Source: Streptomyces griseoruber
Lineage (GTDB): Bacteria > Actinomycetota > Actinomycetes > Streptomycetales > Streptomycetaceae
Length of the DNA: 64,000 nucleotides
NCBI RefSeq assembly: GCF_001514205.1
Contig: NZ_KQ948774.1
Coordinates: 1 to 64,000 of the forward strand
Direction of reading: 5' to 3'
The notes below the pieces were generated by a model that saw nothing but the letters and a program-made list of their open reading frames with translations, was not told the origin of the DNA and did not search any database. Positions 7,999-16,610 of the stretch are shown here, piece by piece. The position numbers and the translations under genes were made by a program. Within the stretch, counting starts at the first letter, position 1. Every line of letters begins with the position of its first letter.

Positions 7999-8997
7999 GT
8001 GCTCGCTTACCTCATCAGGCGGCTGTTCGCCGCCGCAGTGATGCTCGTGGTCATCATCATGGTGGTCTTCGGCATCTTCTTCCTCGTCCCCAAGTGGGCG
8101 GGCGTGGACATCGCCACGAGCTTCGTGGGCAAGCAGGCCGACCCGGCCGCCGTCGAGGGCGTGCGGCAGAAGCTGGGCCTGGACACCCCGATCTACGCCC
8201 AGGTCTGGGAGTTCTTCAAGGGCATCTTCGTCGGCCGCACCTACTCGGGCGGCGGGGACACCATTCACTGCGCCGCCCCGTGCTTCGGCTACTCCTTCCG
8301 CAGCGAGCAGGCCGTCTGGCCGGTGCTCACCGACCGCTTCCCGGTGACCCTGGGTCTCGCGCTCGGTGCCGCCGTACTCTGGCTGGTCTTCGGTGTCGCC
8401 GCGGGTGTGCTCTCCGCCCTCAAGCGGGGCACCCTGTGGGACCGCGGTGCGATGGTGGTCGCCCTCGCGGGCGTCTCCCTGCCCATCTACTTCACCGGCA
8501 TGCTCAGCCTCGCGATCTTCGCGTTCGGGCTGCACTGGATCGACGCCCAGTACGTGCCGCTGGAGGACAGCTTCTCGGGCTGGCTCGGCGCCATGATCCT
8601 GCCCTGGATCACCCTCGCGTTCCTCTACGCGGCGATGTACGCCCGGATCACCCGCGCCACCATGCTGGAGATCCTCGGTGAGGACTACATCCGCACGGCC
8701 CGCGCGAAGGGCCTCAAGGAGCAGACCGTCATCGGCAAGCACGCCATGCGCTCGACGATGACCCCGATCCTCACCATGCTCGGCATGGACCTCGGCGCCC
8801 TCATCGGCGGCGCGATCCTCACCGAGTCCACGTTCAACCTGCCCGGTCTCGGCCGGGCCGTGCTCGATGCCATCCGCAACCAGGACCTGCCCATCATCGT
8901 GGGCGTCACCCTGATCACCTCGCTGGCGGTCCTCTTCGCCAACCTCGTGGTGGACATCCTGTACGCCGTGATCGACCCCCGAGTGAGGCTCACGTGA
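7999..8997 (+). CDS. Peptide ABC transporter permease, DppB/OppB type
   Basis: 332 residues, GTG start directly giving MLAYLIRRLF, the classic DppB N-terminus. Six predicted membrane segments; a large external loop after TM1 carries a cysteine pair (HCAAPCFG) unusual for the family. The C-terminal half has the EAA-type loop ILGEDYIRTARAKGLKEQTV and the LTESTFNLPGLGRAVLDAIRNQD signature. The last four bases overlap the next gene (GTGA), so translation is probably coupled. Pairs with the DppC-type permease at 4970. Confidence 0.93.
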   Translation: MLAYLIRRLFAAAVMLVVIIMVVFGIFFLVPKWAGVDIATSFVGKQADPAAVEGVRQKLGLDTPIYAQVWEFFKGIFVGRTYSGGGDTIHCAAPCFGYSFRSEQAVWPVLTDRFPVTLGLALGAAVLWLVFGVAAGVLSALKRGTLWDRGAMVVALAGVSLPIYFTGMLSLAIFAFGLHWIDAQYVPLEDSFSGWLGAMILPWITLAFLYAAMYARITRATMLEILGEDYIRTARAKGLKEQTVIGKHAMRSTMTPILTMLGMDLGALIGGAILTESTFNLPGLGRAVLDAIRNQDLPIIVGVTLITSLAVLFANLVVDILYAVIDPRVRLT

Positions 8998-10091
8998 CCG
9001 AACTCAGCAAGAGCGGAACGGCCGTGAACGAGCCCACCTCGACCTCGTCGGCCCCCTCCGCCTTCCTCGAAGTACGCGACCTGAAGGTGCACTTCCCCAC
9101 CGACGACGGCCTGGTCAAGTCCGTCGACGGGCTCAGCTTCCAGCTGGAGAAGGGCAAGACACTCGGGATCGTCGGCGAGTCCGGTTCCGGCAAGTCGGTG
9201 ACCTCGCTCGGCATCATGGGCTTGCACACCGCCGGCCAGTACGGCAAGCGCAAGGCGCAGATCTCCGGCGAGATCTGGCTGAACGGCACCGAACTGCTCG
9301 GCGCCGACCCGGACTACGTCCGCAAGCTGCGTGGCCGCGAGATGGCGATGATCTTCCAGGATCCGCTGTCGGCGCTCCACCCGTACTACACGATCGGTCA
9401 GCAGATCGTGGAGGCGTACCGGATCCACCACGACGTCGACAAGAAGACCGCGCGCCGACGCGCGATCGAGATGCTCGACCGGGTCGGCATCCCGCAGCCC
9501 GACAAGCGCGTCGACAACTACCCGCACGAGTTCTCCGGCGGTATGCGCCAGCGCGCGATGATCGCGATGTCGCTGGTCAACAACCCCGAACTGCTCATCG
9601 CGGACGAGCCGACGACCGCCCTGGACGTGACCGTCCAGGCGCAGATCCTGGACCTCATCCGGGACCTCCAGAAGGAGTTCGGCTCCGCGGTCATCGTCAT
9701 CACCCACGACCTGGGCGTCGTCGCCGAACTCGCCGACGACCTGCTGGTGATGTACGGCGGCCGCTGTGTCGAGCGCGGACCGGCCGAGAAGGTGTTCTAC
9801 GAGCCCCGCCACCCCTACACCTGGGGTCTGCTGGGCTCGATGCCGCGGCTGGACCGCGACCAGCAGGAGCGCCTGATCCCGGTCAAGGGCTCCCCGCCCT
9901 CCCTGATCAACGTCCCGTCCGGCTGCGCCTTCAACCCGCGCTGCCCGTACGCGGACCTCCCGAAGGACAACGTCACCCGCACCGTCCGGCCCGAGCTCGC
10001 CGAGGTCGGCAGCCGGCACTGGGCGGCCTGCCATCTGGGCAAGGAGCAGCGGGAGCGGATCTGGACCGAAGAGATTGCGCCGAAGCTGTGA
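8994..10091 (+). CDS. Peptide ABC transporter ATPase, DppD/OppD type
   Basis: 365 residues. Walker A GESGSGKSVTS, signature SGGMRQRAMIAMSLV, Walker B LLIADEPTTALDVT and switch His in VIVITHDLGVV are all intact. The C-terminal oligo_HPY extension has the cysteine pattern GCAFNPRC plus a later Cys in WAACH, known in this family as a possible Fe-S or metal site. GTG start overlaps the permease stop by four bases and its own stop overlaps the next start by four bases, so the last three genes are translationally coupled. Confidence 0.95.
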   Translation: MTELSKSGTAVNEPTSTSSAPSAFLEVRDLKVHFPTDDGLVKSVDGLSFQLEKGKTLGIVGESGSGKSVTSLGIMGLHTAGQYGKRKAQISGEIWLNGTELLGADPDYVRKLRGREMAMIFQDPLSALHPYYTIGQQIVEAYRIHHDVDKKTARRRAIEMLDRVGIPQPDKRVDNYPHEFSGGMRQRAMIAMSLVNNPELLIADEPTTALDVTVQAQILDLIRDLQKEFGSAVIVITHDLGVVAELADDLLVMYGGRCVERGPAEKVFYEPRHPYTWGLLGSMPRLDRDQQERLIPVKGSPPSLINVPSGCAFNPRCPYADLPKDNVTRTVRPELAEVGSRHWAACHLGKEQRERIWTEEIAPKL

Positions 10092-11668
10092 GTGACGAGA
10101 AAGCGGTGAAGATTCCCGCACAGGCCGGCGAGAGCCGTCGTACCGACGGCGAGGTGCTGCTGAAGGTCACCGGGCTGCAGAAGCACTTCCCGATCAAGAA
10201 GGGCCTGCTCCAGCGGCAGGTCGGGGCGGTGCACGCGGTCGACGGCCTGGACTTCGAGGTCCGCTCCGGCGAAACCCTCGGCGTGGTCGGCGAGTCCGGC
10301 TGCGGCAAGTCGACGATGGGCCGGCTGATCACCCGGCTCCTCGAACCGACCGGCGGCAAGGTCGAGTTCGAGGGCAAGGACATCACGCACCTCGGCGTGG
10401 GCGGGATGCGTCCGCTGCGCCGCGACGTTCAGATGATCTTCCAGGACCCGTACTCCTCGCTGAACCCGCGCCACACCATCGGCACGATCATCGGCGCTCC
10501 CTTCAAGCTCCAGGGTGTGACGCCCGAGGGCGGCATCAAGAAGGAAGTGCAGCGGCTGCTGTCGGTCGTGGGGCTCAACCCCGAGCACTACAACCGCTAT
10601 CCGCACGAGTTCTCCGGCGGTCAGCGTCAGCGCATCGGCATCGCCCGCGCGCTCGCGCTCAACCCGAAGCTGGTCGTCGCCGACGAGCCGGTGTCCGCGC
10701 TGGACGTCTCGATCCAGGCGCAGGTGGTGAACCTGCTGGACGACCTCCAGCAGGAGCTGGGCCTGACGTACGTGATCATCGCGCACGACCTCTCGGTCGT
10801 CCGCCACGTCTCGGACCGGATCGCGGTGATGTACCTCGGCAAGATCGTGGAGCTGGCCGACCGCGACCTGCTCTACAAGTCGCCGATGCACCCGTACACC
10901 AAGGCGCTGATGTCGGCGGTGCCGATCCCGGACCCCCGGCGCAAGAACGCCAAGAGCGAGCGGATCCTGCTCAAGGGCGATGTGCCCTCGCCGATCTCGC
11001 CGCCGAGCGGCTGCCGCTTCCACACCCGGTGCTGGAAGGCGACGCAGATCTGCAAGACCACCGAGCCGCCGCTGCTGGAGCTGCGTCCCGGTCAGCAGGT
11101 CGCCTGCCACCACCCGGAGAACTTCGCGGACCAGGCGCCGCAGGACACCGTCCTGCTGACGGTCGCGAAGGAGGCGGCGGAGCTGGTGGCCGACGAGGTA
11201 CTCGCCGAGTCGGCGGAGACATCGGCGGCGGTGGCGGCAGTGGTGGCCACGGAGACGACCACTTCCGAGGCCACCGAGGCTGCCGGGACTCCCGAGGTTG
11301 CTGAAGCCCCCGGGACTCCCGCGGTTGCTGAGGCCAGCGAGGTCGCTGAGGCTACCGGGGCTCCCGAGATCCCTCAGATTCCTGAGGGCATCGAGAGCGG
11401 CGAGACCGCCGAGACTGGCGAGACCAGCGAGGCTGCCGAGGTTGCTGAGGCCAGCGAGGCTGCCGAGGCCTCCGAGGTTGCTGAGGCTCCCGAGGTTGCT
11501 GAGGGTACGGAGGCTCCCGAGATCCCTCAGATTCCTGAGGGCATCGAGACCGCCGAGACCAGCGAGGCCACCGAGGCCACCGAGGCCACCGAGGCCACCG
11601 ACGCCCCCGCAGCCCCCGGGACCGCTCAGGTCTCCAAGGTCGAGAGCCAGGAGTCAACCGACAAGTAG
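10088..11668 (+). CDS. Peptide ABC transporter ATPase, DppF/OppF type, with long repetitive acidic tail
   Basis: 526 residues where the family is usually 320-370. Residues 1-345 are a normal ATPase: Walker A GESGCGKSTMG, signature SGGQRQRIGIARAL, Walker B LVVADEPVSALD, then GCRFHTRC and VACHH cysteine motifs. From about 346 to the end is a low-complexity Ala/Glu/Thr/Pro tail with repeats of EVAEA, ATEAT and two copies of PEIPQIPEGIE. The tail uses GCT, CCT and ATT codons far more than the neighbouring genes, hinting at repeat expansion. It should be disordered and negatively charged at the membrane face. Last gene of the operon. Confidence 0.94.
   Translation: MSDEKAVKIPAQAGESRRTDGEVLLKVTGLQKHFPIKKGLLQRQVGAVHAVDGLDFEVRSGETLGVVGESGCGKSTMGRLITRLLEPTGGKVEFEGKDITHLGVGGMRPLRRDVQMIFQDPYSSLNPRHTIGTIIGAPFKLQGVTPEGGIKKEVQRLLSVVGLNPEHYNRYPHEFSGGQRQRIGIARALALNPKLVVADEPVSALDVSIQAQVVNLLDDLQQELGLTYVIIAHDLSVVRHVSDRIAVMYLGKIVELADRDLLYKSPMHPYTKALMSAVPIPDPRRKNAKSERILLKGDVPSPISPPSGCRFHTRCWKATQICKTTEPPLLELRPGQQVACHHPENFADQAPQDTVLLTVAKEAAELVADEVLAESAETSAAVAAVVATETTTSEATEAAGTPEVAEAPGTPAVAEASEVAEATGAPEIPQIPEGIESGETAETGETSEAAEVAEASEAAEASEVAEAPEVAEGTEAPEIPQIPEGIETAETSEATEATEATEATDAPAAPGTAQVSKVESQESTDK
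11261..11619 (+). repeat. Coding repeats in the ATPase tail
   Basis: The tail region is built from GAGGTTGCTGAGG and GCCACCGAG units. It also has two nearly identical copies of a longer unit reading GCTCCCGAGATCCCTCAGAT onward, beginning near 11360 and 11513. The repeat lengths are multiples of three, so copy number can change without breaking the frame. Confidence 0.85.
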
Positions 11669-11763
11669 CGCATGACGAGTTGGCAAAGTCATGCACATGC
11701 CCGAACGGGAGAGGTCAGAGTCGTCCGCGTCCGACTTATCGGCACAGGCTCGAAGGGACGACC

Positions 11764-13155
11764 ATGGCACTCTCCCGTTCGGCACGTTTAGGGGCCCTCG
11801 CGACCGCGGCGGCCTCTTTTCTCGTCATCGCCGCCTCCGCCGCCCCCACCCCGGGCGCCGACGGCATCGGCGACAGCTACTTCCCGCAGCTCGGCAACGG
11901 CGGCTTCGACGCCCGCCACTACGACCTCTCCCTCGCCTACGATCCCGACACCGACCGCCTCGACGGCCGTACGACGATCACCGCCCGCGCCACGCAGAAC
12001 CTCTCGTCCTTCGACCTGGACCTCCAGAAACTGGAGGTCACCCGGGTCGAGGTGAACGGCAGACGGGCCCAGTTCACCCGCGACGGCGACGAGATCCGCG
12101 TCACCCCGCGCGGCACGCTCCGCAAGGGCGGCACCTTCGAGGTCACGGTCACCTACGGCGGCGTCCCCGAACCCCTCGGCGGCCCCATCGTGTTCGGCTC
12201 GGACTACGGCTGGATGAAGACCGACGACGGCGTGTTCGTCGCCTGCGAGCCCAACGCCGCCTCCACCTGGTTCCCGTCCAGCGACCACCCCTCCGACAAG
12301 GCCACCTACGACATCCGGATCAAGGCTCCCAAGGGCCTGACCGCCGTCTCCAACGGCCGGCTGGTCTCGACGTACGACAAGGGCGCCTCGACGTACACCC
12401 ACTGGCGCGAGAAGAAGCCGATGGCGACCTACCTCGCGACCGCCACGATCGGGAAGTTCGACGTGAGGACCGGGACGACCCCCGGCGGCACCCCGATCTA
12501 CGTCGCCATCGACCCGGTGCTGGCGAACAGCAACAACGTCGACGTGTACGCCGTGACGGCCGCCGCCACCGACTACTGGTCGCAGGTCTTCGGGCCGTAC
12601 CCGTTCGAGGAGACCGGCGCGATCGTGGACGACATGCCGCAGGCCGGCTTCTCGCTGGAGGTGCAGTCCAAGCCGGTGTACTCGGCGGTGCGCAGCGAGT
12701 CGACGATCGTGCACGAGCTGGCCCACCAGTGGTTCGGCGACTCGGTGTCGGTGGCGCACTGGAAGGACATCTGGCTGAACGAGGGCTTCGCCACCTACGC
12801 CCAGTGGCTGTGGGCCGAGCACCAGGGCACCCGCCCGGCGCACGACTCCTTCCTGGCCGGCTACAACGCCCGCCCCGCCGACTCCGCCTTCTGGCAGGTC
12901 ACCGTCGGCGACCCGCAGCGCGACACGATGTTCGCCTCCGCCGTCTACCAGCGCGGCGCGATGACCCTCCAGCTCCTGCGCGAGCGGATCGGCGACACCG
13001 CGTTCTTCAAGCTGCTCCCGGCCTGGACGAAACTGCACCGCTACGGCAACGCGGACACCGGCGACTTCGTCCGCCTCGCCGAGCGGATCTCCGGGCAGCA
13101 GTTGGACGACCTCTTCCAGACCTGGCTGTTCACCACAGGGAAACCGTCTCTGTAA
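11764..13155 (+). CDS. Secreted M1-family zinc metallopeptidase
   Basis: 463 residues. The N-terminus (SRSARLGALATAAASFLVIAASAAPTPGA) is a Sec-type signal with likely cleavage after ASA. The zinc site HELAHQWFGD followed 18 residues later by WLNEGFA (HExxH-18-E) identifies a gluzincin of the aminopeptidase N/M1 group. The exopeptidase GAMEN motif is replaced by something near QAGFSLEVQ, and the C-terminal helical domain of full aminopeptidase N (about 850 residues) is absent, so substrate range may differ. ATG start with GAAGGGA upstream. It sits next to the peptide importer and could feed it peptides, which is inference. Confidence 0.92.
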   Translation: MALSRSARLGALATAAASFLVIAASAAPTPGADGIGDSYFPQLGNGGFDARHYDLSLAYDPDTDRLDGRTTITARATQNLSSFDLDLQKLEVTRVEVNGRRAQFTRDGDEIRVTPRGTLRKGGTFEVTVTYGGVPEPLGGPIVFGSDYGWMKTDDGVFVACEPNAASTWFPSSDHPSDKATYDIRIKAPKGLTAVSNGRLVSTYDKGASTYTHWREKKPMATYLATATIGKFDVRTGTTPGGTPIYVAIDPVLANSNNVDVYAVTAAATDYWSQVFGPYPFEETGAIVDDMPQAGFSLEVQSKPVYSAVRSESTIVHELAHQWFGDSVSVAHWKDIWLNEGFATYAQWLWAEHQGTRPAHDSFLAGYNARPADSAFWQVTVGDPQRDTMFASAVYQRGAMTLQLLRERIGDTAFFKLLPAWTKLHRYGNADTGDFVRLAERISGQQLDDLFQTWLFTTGKPSL

Positions 13156-13199
13156 CGCCGTATCGCCTGGCTTTGTAAGGTCCACCCCGACTTACGGGT

Positions 13200-13205
13200 G
13201 ACAAT
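13200..13205 (+). promoter_or_regulatory. Possible -10 box of a leaderless transcript
   Basis: GACAAT ends six bases before the GTG at 13212, and no ribosome site precedes that GTG. This spacing would put the transcription start at the start codon. No good -35 is visible. Confidence 0.35.
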
Positions 13206-13211
13206 GTAAGG

Positions 13212-13868
13212 GTGTTCCAGCAAATCTTCAGTCCCTCCGTCCAGCACACGCTCGATCTGGTCGGCATCTTCGTGTTCGCCATCTCAGGTGCGCTGCTGGC
13301 CGTGCGCAAGAACTTCGACGTGTTCGGCATCGCCGTGCTCGCCGAGGCCACCGCGCTGGGCGGAGGGCTGATCCGGGACGTGATCATCGGCGCGTTGCCC
13401 CCGGCCGCCTTCACCGACCTGGGGTACTTCCTCACCCCGCTGGTCGCCGCCCTGCTGGTGATCTTCCTCCACCCGCAGGTGGAGCGGATCCAGTCGGCGG
13501 TGAACGTCTTCGACGCGGCGGGCCTCGGCCTGTTCTGCGTCACCGGCACGACGACGGCGTACGACTACGGCCTCGGCCTGACGGCGTCCGCCGCCCTCGG
13601 CCTCACCACGGCCGTCGGCGGCGGTGTGCTGCGGGACGTGCTGGCCAACGAGGTGCCGTCGCTGCTGCGCTGGGACCGCGACCTGTACGCGGTCCCGGCG
13701 ATCGTCGGCGCCACCCTGGTGGTGATCTGCATCCGCTACGACGCTCTCACCCCGCTGGCCAGCGGTTTCGCGGCCGCTACCGCTTTCGTCCTGAGGCTGC
13801 TCGCGATGCGGTTCCACTGGCGAGCGCCTCGCGCGTGGAACCGGCGGTCGACGGTCCGGGAGGAGTAG
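13212..13868 (+). CDS. TRIC/UPF0126-family membrane protein
   Basis: 218 residues with about seven hydrophobic segments and the internal duplication of the family: GGGLIRDVIIG in the first half and GGGVLRDVLANEVP in the second. Prokaryotic TRIC channels form trimeric potassium-permeable pores; the same Pfam family was earlier named as a putative glycine transporter, so substrate is uncertain. GTG start without a visible Shine-Dalgarno. Its 3' end overlaps the convergent esterase gene by 92 bp, inside the charged C-terminal tail of both proteins. Confidence 0.9.
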   Translation: MFQQIFSPSVQHTLDLVGIFVFAISGALLAVRKNFDVFGIAVLAEATALGGGLIRDVIIGALPPAAFTDLGYFLTPLVAALLVIFLHPQVERIQSAVNVFDAAGLGLFCVTGTTTAYDYGLGLTASAALGLTTAVGGGVLRDVLANEVPSLLRWDRDLYAVPAIVGATLVVICIRYDALTPLASGFAAATAFVLRLLAMRFHWRAPRAWNRRSTVREE

Positions 13869-15045
13869 CCCCCGTGGCCTTCGCGGCCCCCGCGGCCCCT
13901 GCGGCCTCCCGGGCGGTGATCCGGCGCTGGTCGAGCTGCATGCTCAGCCAGCGGAACGACGGCACCATCTGCGGCCGCCACAGGGCCATGGTGTGCCCGC
14001 CCGCGCTCTTCGGGATGTACACCACGTGCACGGCCGTCGGGGCCTTCGCCTCCTTCTGGAGCGCGAGCGCGGCCTCGTAGCCGTCGCCCGGCTGGCCGGA
14101 GAGGTAGAGCGCCACCGCGGGCGGGGCGGCGGCCCGGGCGAGCATCAGATACGGGTTGGTGGCCCGGCGCAGGGCCGGGTCCTGGGCGGCCAGGGAGTCC
14201 CGCTCGCCGATCGGGTCGTTGTAGCCGGACAGGCTCACCGCCGCCCGGTAGCGGTCGGGGTGGGCGACGGCCAGTTTGATCGCGCAGTGCGCCCCGGCCG
14301 AGTACCCGGCGACCGCCCAGCCCTTGGGCGCGGGCTGGGCCCGGAAGTTGTCCATGACCATCCGGGGCACGTCGATGCTCAGCCAGGTGTCGGCGTTCAC
14401 CGTGCCGGGCACGTTGGCGCAGCCGGTGTCCACGCCGGGCAGCAGGGTGGTGCGCGGCGCGACCAGGATGAACGGCGCGACCTTGCCCTGGCGCATCAGC
14501 GGCGCCAGCTGGGCGGTGGCACGCAGCGAGCCGAACCAGGACTTCGGCGAGCCGGGATAGCCCGGCAGCAGCTCGACCACGGGGAACCGGCGGTGGGCGT
14601 AGGCGGCCTCGTGGTACTGCGGGGGCAGCCAGACGTAGACCTCGGCGTTGACCCCGGAGACCCGGCCCTGGAGCTGGGTGACCCGGACCCCGCCGGCCTG
14701 GTGCATACCGGGTCCCTGGGCCTGGGTGAACCTCTGTCTGACCCTCGGCAGATGCTTCAGCGAGATCCCGCCCGTGCCGTCGGCGCCGAGGTCGGCGGCC
14801 TGCTGCACATGGTTGCTCGTGCCGAGCAGGTCGGACCAGTTGTCGTAGAGGTTGTTGGCGTTGTTGACCAGGACGAAGACCAGTGCCACGGCCGTCCCCT
14901 GGGCGAACACCAGCATCAGCACCCGGGCCGCGCCCCGGAGGAATCTCGGCCCCCCGATCCGCGACCACAGGACGAGGGGGAGCGCGACGGCGACGACGGC
15001 CAGCACGATCAGGGTGTAGAGGAACGCAGTCCCGGTGAGGCTCAT
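13777..15045 (-). CDS. Membrane-anchored esterase-fold alpha/beta hydrolase
   Basis: 422 residues. Two N-terminal membrane helices (about 4-28 and 42-62) are followed by an extracytoplasmic esterase domain of the antigen-85/esterase D fold: VYVWLPPQY, FPVVELLPGYPGSPKSW, then the nucleophile elbow GYSAGAHCA and a late GGHTM that can supply the histidine. The C-terminal 50 residues are Ala/Gly/Thr-rich. The ATG at 15045 was preferred to the upstream frame because it begins just before the first membrane helix. Probably acts on a cell-surface ester; the true substrate is not evident. Overlaps the TRIC gene tail. Confidence 0.88.
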   Translation of the reverse strand: MSLTGTAFLYTLIVLAVVAVALPLVLWSRIGGPRFLRGAARVLMLVFAQGTAVALVFVLVNNANNLYDNWSDLLGTSNHVQQAADLGADGTGGISLKHLPRVRQRFTQAQGPGMHQAGGVRVTQLQGRVSGVNAEVYVWLPPQYHEAAYAHRRFPVVELLPGYPGSPKSWFGSLRATAQLAPLMRQGKVAPFILVAPRTTLLPGVDTGCANVPGTVNADTWLSIDVPRMVMDNFRAQPAPKGWAVAGYSAGAHCAIKLAVAHPDRYRAAVSLSGYNDPIGERDSLAAQDPALRRATNPYLMLARAAAPPAVALYLSGQPGDGYEAALALQKEAKAPTAVHVVYIPKSAGGHTMALWRPQMVPSFRWLSMQLDQRRITAREAAGAAGAAKATGATPPGPSTAGSTREALASGTASRAASGRKR

Positions 15046-15171
15046 GTCCCCATAGAGGAGAAGCCGCGGTGCCGGGTTTACGGAGGAGTACGGACACTTA
15101 CCGAGAAATTGCCCGGGCCTCACCTTTCCAAAAAGCTACTGCTTAGTAATTACCTGTTGTACGGTTCACTC

Positions 15172-16032
15172 ATGCCAGAAGCAGCTACCGCGGCGGCCGG
15201 GCGGGCCACCCTCGGCGACAGCGAGTTCGACCGCGACACCGCGCTCACCCGGCGCGCCCCGGGCGTCTACGACATCGACCTCTCCGCCGGCTGGACGATC
15301 ATCAACGCCGTCAACGGCGGCTATCTGCTCGCCGTCCTCGGCCGCGCCCTCGCGGACGCCCTGCCGCACCGCGACCCGTTCACCATCTCGGCCCACTATC
15401 TCACCGCCTCCCAGCCGGGCCCGGCGGTCGTCCGCACGGACGTGGTCCGCACCGGCCGCACCCTGTCGACCGGCCAGGCCTCGCTCCTGCAGTACGACGA
15501 GAACGGCGACGAGATCGAGCGGATCCGCGTCCTCGCCTCCTACGGCGACCTCGACTCCCTCCCGGACGACGTCCGTACGACGGCGAAGCCCCCCGTGTTC
15601 CCGCCGCTCGACCAGTGCTTCGGCCCCGAGGACGGACCGGCCCCCGTGGACGGCAGCTCCGCGATCACCGAGCGTCTGATGCTCAAGCTCGACCCCTCCA
15701 CCCTGGGGTGGGCCCTCGGCGCGCCCTCCGGCAAGGGTGAGATGCGGGCCTGGTTCGGCCTCAAGGACGGCCGCGACCCGGACCCGCTCTCCCTCCTCCT
15801 CGCCGTCGACGCCCTCCCGCCGACCGCCTTCGAGATCGGCCTGCGCGGCTGGGTCCCCACGGTCGAACTCACCGTCCACGTCCGCAGCCGCCCCGCCCCC
15901 GGCCCCCTGCGCGTCTCCATCACCACCCGCAACCTCGCGGGCGGCTTCCTGGAGGAGGACGCGGAGGTCTGGGACAGCACCGACCGCCTGGTGGCCCAGT
16001 CCCGCCAACTGGCCCGCGCCAGACTGACCTGA
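15172..16032 (+). CDS. Thioesterase family protein (TesB-like hotdog)
   Basis: 286 residues. The N-terminal half (IDLSAGWTIINAVNGGYLLAVLGRAL, then FTISAHYLTASQPGPAVV) and C-terminal half (RAWFGLKDGRDPDPLSLLLAVDALPPTAFEIG) match the actinobacterial acyl-CoA thioesterase group with two fused hotdog folds. It probably hydrolyses acyl-CoAs in the cytoplasm. ATG start; no Shine-Dalgarno is seen. The AT-rich upstream stretch has TACT-GCTT-AGTA (15136-15147), a short inverted repeat that might be an operator. Divergent from the esterase gene. Confidence 0.88.
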   Translation: MPEAATAAAGRATLGDSEFDRDTALTRRAPGVYDIDLSAGWTIINAVNGGYLLAVLGRALADALPHRDPFTISAHYLTASQPGPAVVRTDVVRTGRTLSTGQASLLQYDENGDEIERIRVLASYGDLDSLPDDVRTTAKPPVFPPLDQCFGPEDGPAPVDGSSAITERLMLKLDPSTLGWALGAPSGKGEMRAWFGLKDGRDPDPLSLLLAVDALPPTAFEIGLRGWVPTVELTVHVRSRPAPGPLRVSITTRNLAGGFLEEDAEVWDSTDRLVAQSRQLARARLT

Positions 16033-16120
16033 CGCCCGGACTCGCCCGAGGGAGCGACTCGCTCGACGGCCGGTCCCGCCTGCCGGCCGGGGCGAGGCCC
16101 GGTCTCCGCGTGGGCCGGAT

Positions 16121-16578
16121 TCAGCCGCCGGGGACCAGCTCGCGCACCTGGGCGGCTCGCCGGCCGGGCGGACGGCGACGAGCCGTGCCTCCTCGGGTGT
16201 GTCACCGACCGCGACGGCCGGCTCGGGGGCGACTCCGGCCACCTCGTACCCCGTCGTCTCCGCCGTCGGCTGGGTGCCTTCCCGCGCCGTCGTCTCCGCC
16301 GTCGGCTGGGTGCCTTCCCGCGCCGTCGTCTCCGCCGTCGGCTGGGTGCCTTCCCGCGCCGTCGTCTCCGCCGTCGGCTGGGTGCCTTCCCGCGCCGTCG
16401 TCTCCGCCGTCGGCTGGGTGCCTTCCCGCGCCGTCGTCTCCGCCGTCGGCTGGGTGCCTTCCCGCGCCGTCGTCTCCGCCGTCGGCTGGGTGCCTTTCGC
16501 GGCCCCCGGTGTCGTCGCACGCCGGGACGGCGGCGGGGCCGGGCTCCCGGTCGGCCGTGGACCTCGCGTGCGCGACAT
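16121..16578 (-). pseudogene. Probable relic of a repeat-containing gene
   Basis: Between the thioesterase and the DinB-like gene there is no convincing intact gene. On the minus strand the frame starting ATG at 16578 has the best codon positions through the 36-bp repeats, encoding TQPTAETTAREG seven times, then GYEVAGVAPEPAVAVGDTPE and ARLVAVRPAGEP. A single-base shift near 16158 would continue it as AQVRELVPGG and a stop at 16121, a natural-looking C-terminus; unshifted, the frame runs far antisense into the thioesterase gene. I infer a small gene broken by a one-base deletion. No recognisable domain. Confidence 0.35.
16253..16504. repeat. 36-bp tandem repeat, seven copies
   Basis: The unit GTCGTCTCCGCCGTCGGCTG plus 16 further bases starts at 16253, 16289, 16325, 16361, 16397, 16433 and 16469; the last copy diverges after about 28 bases. 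Copies are nearly identical and directly abutting. Because 36 is a multiple of three, all six frames read through as 12-residue repeats. The near-identity points to recent expansion by slippage or unequal exchange. Confidence 0.97.
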
Positions 16579-16610
16579 TCATGCGGTTCCGGGGGCGCGG
16601 CGCCGAAGGC

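Noticed and set aside
16253..16504. CRISPR array
   Set aside because: The 36-bp units abut with no unique spacers, and no cas genes are present. The 21-bp array at 43291 fails for the same reason.
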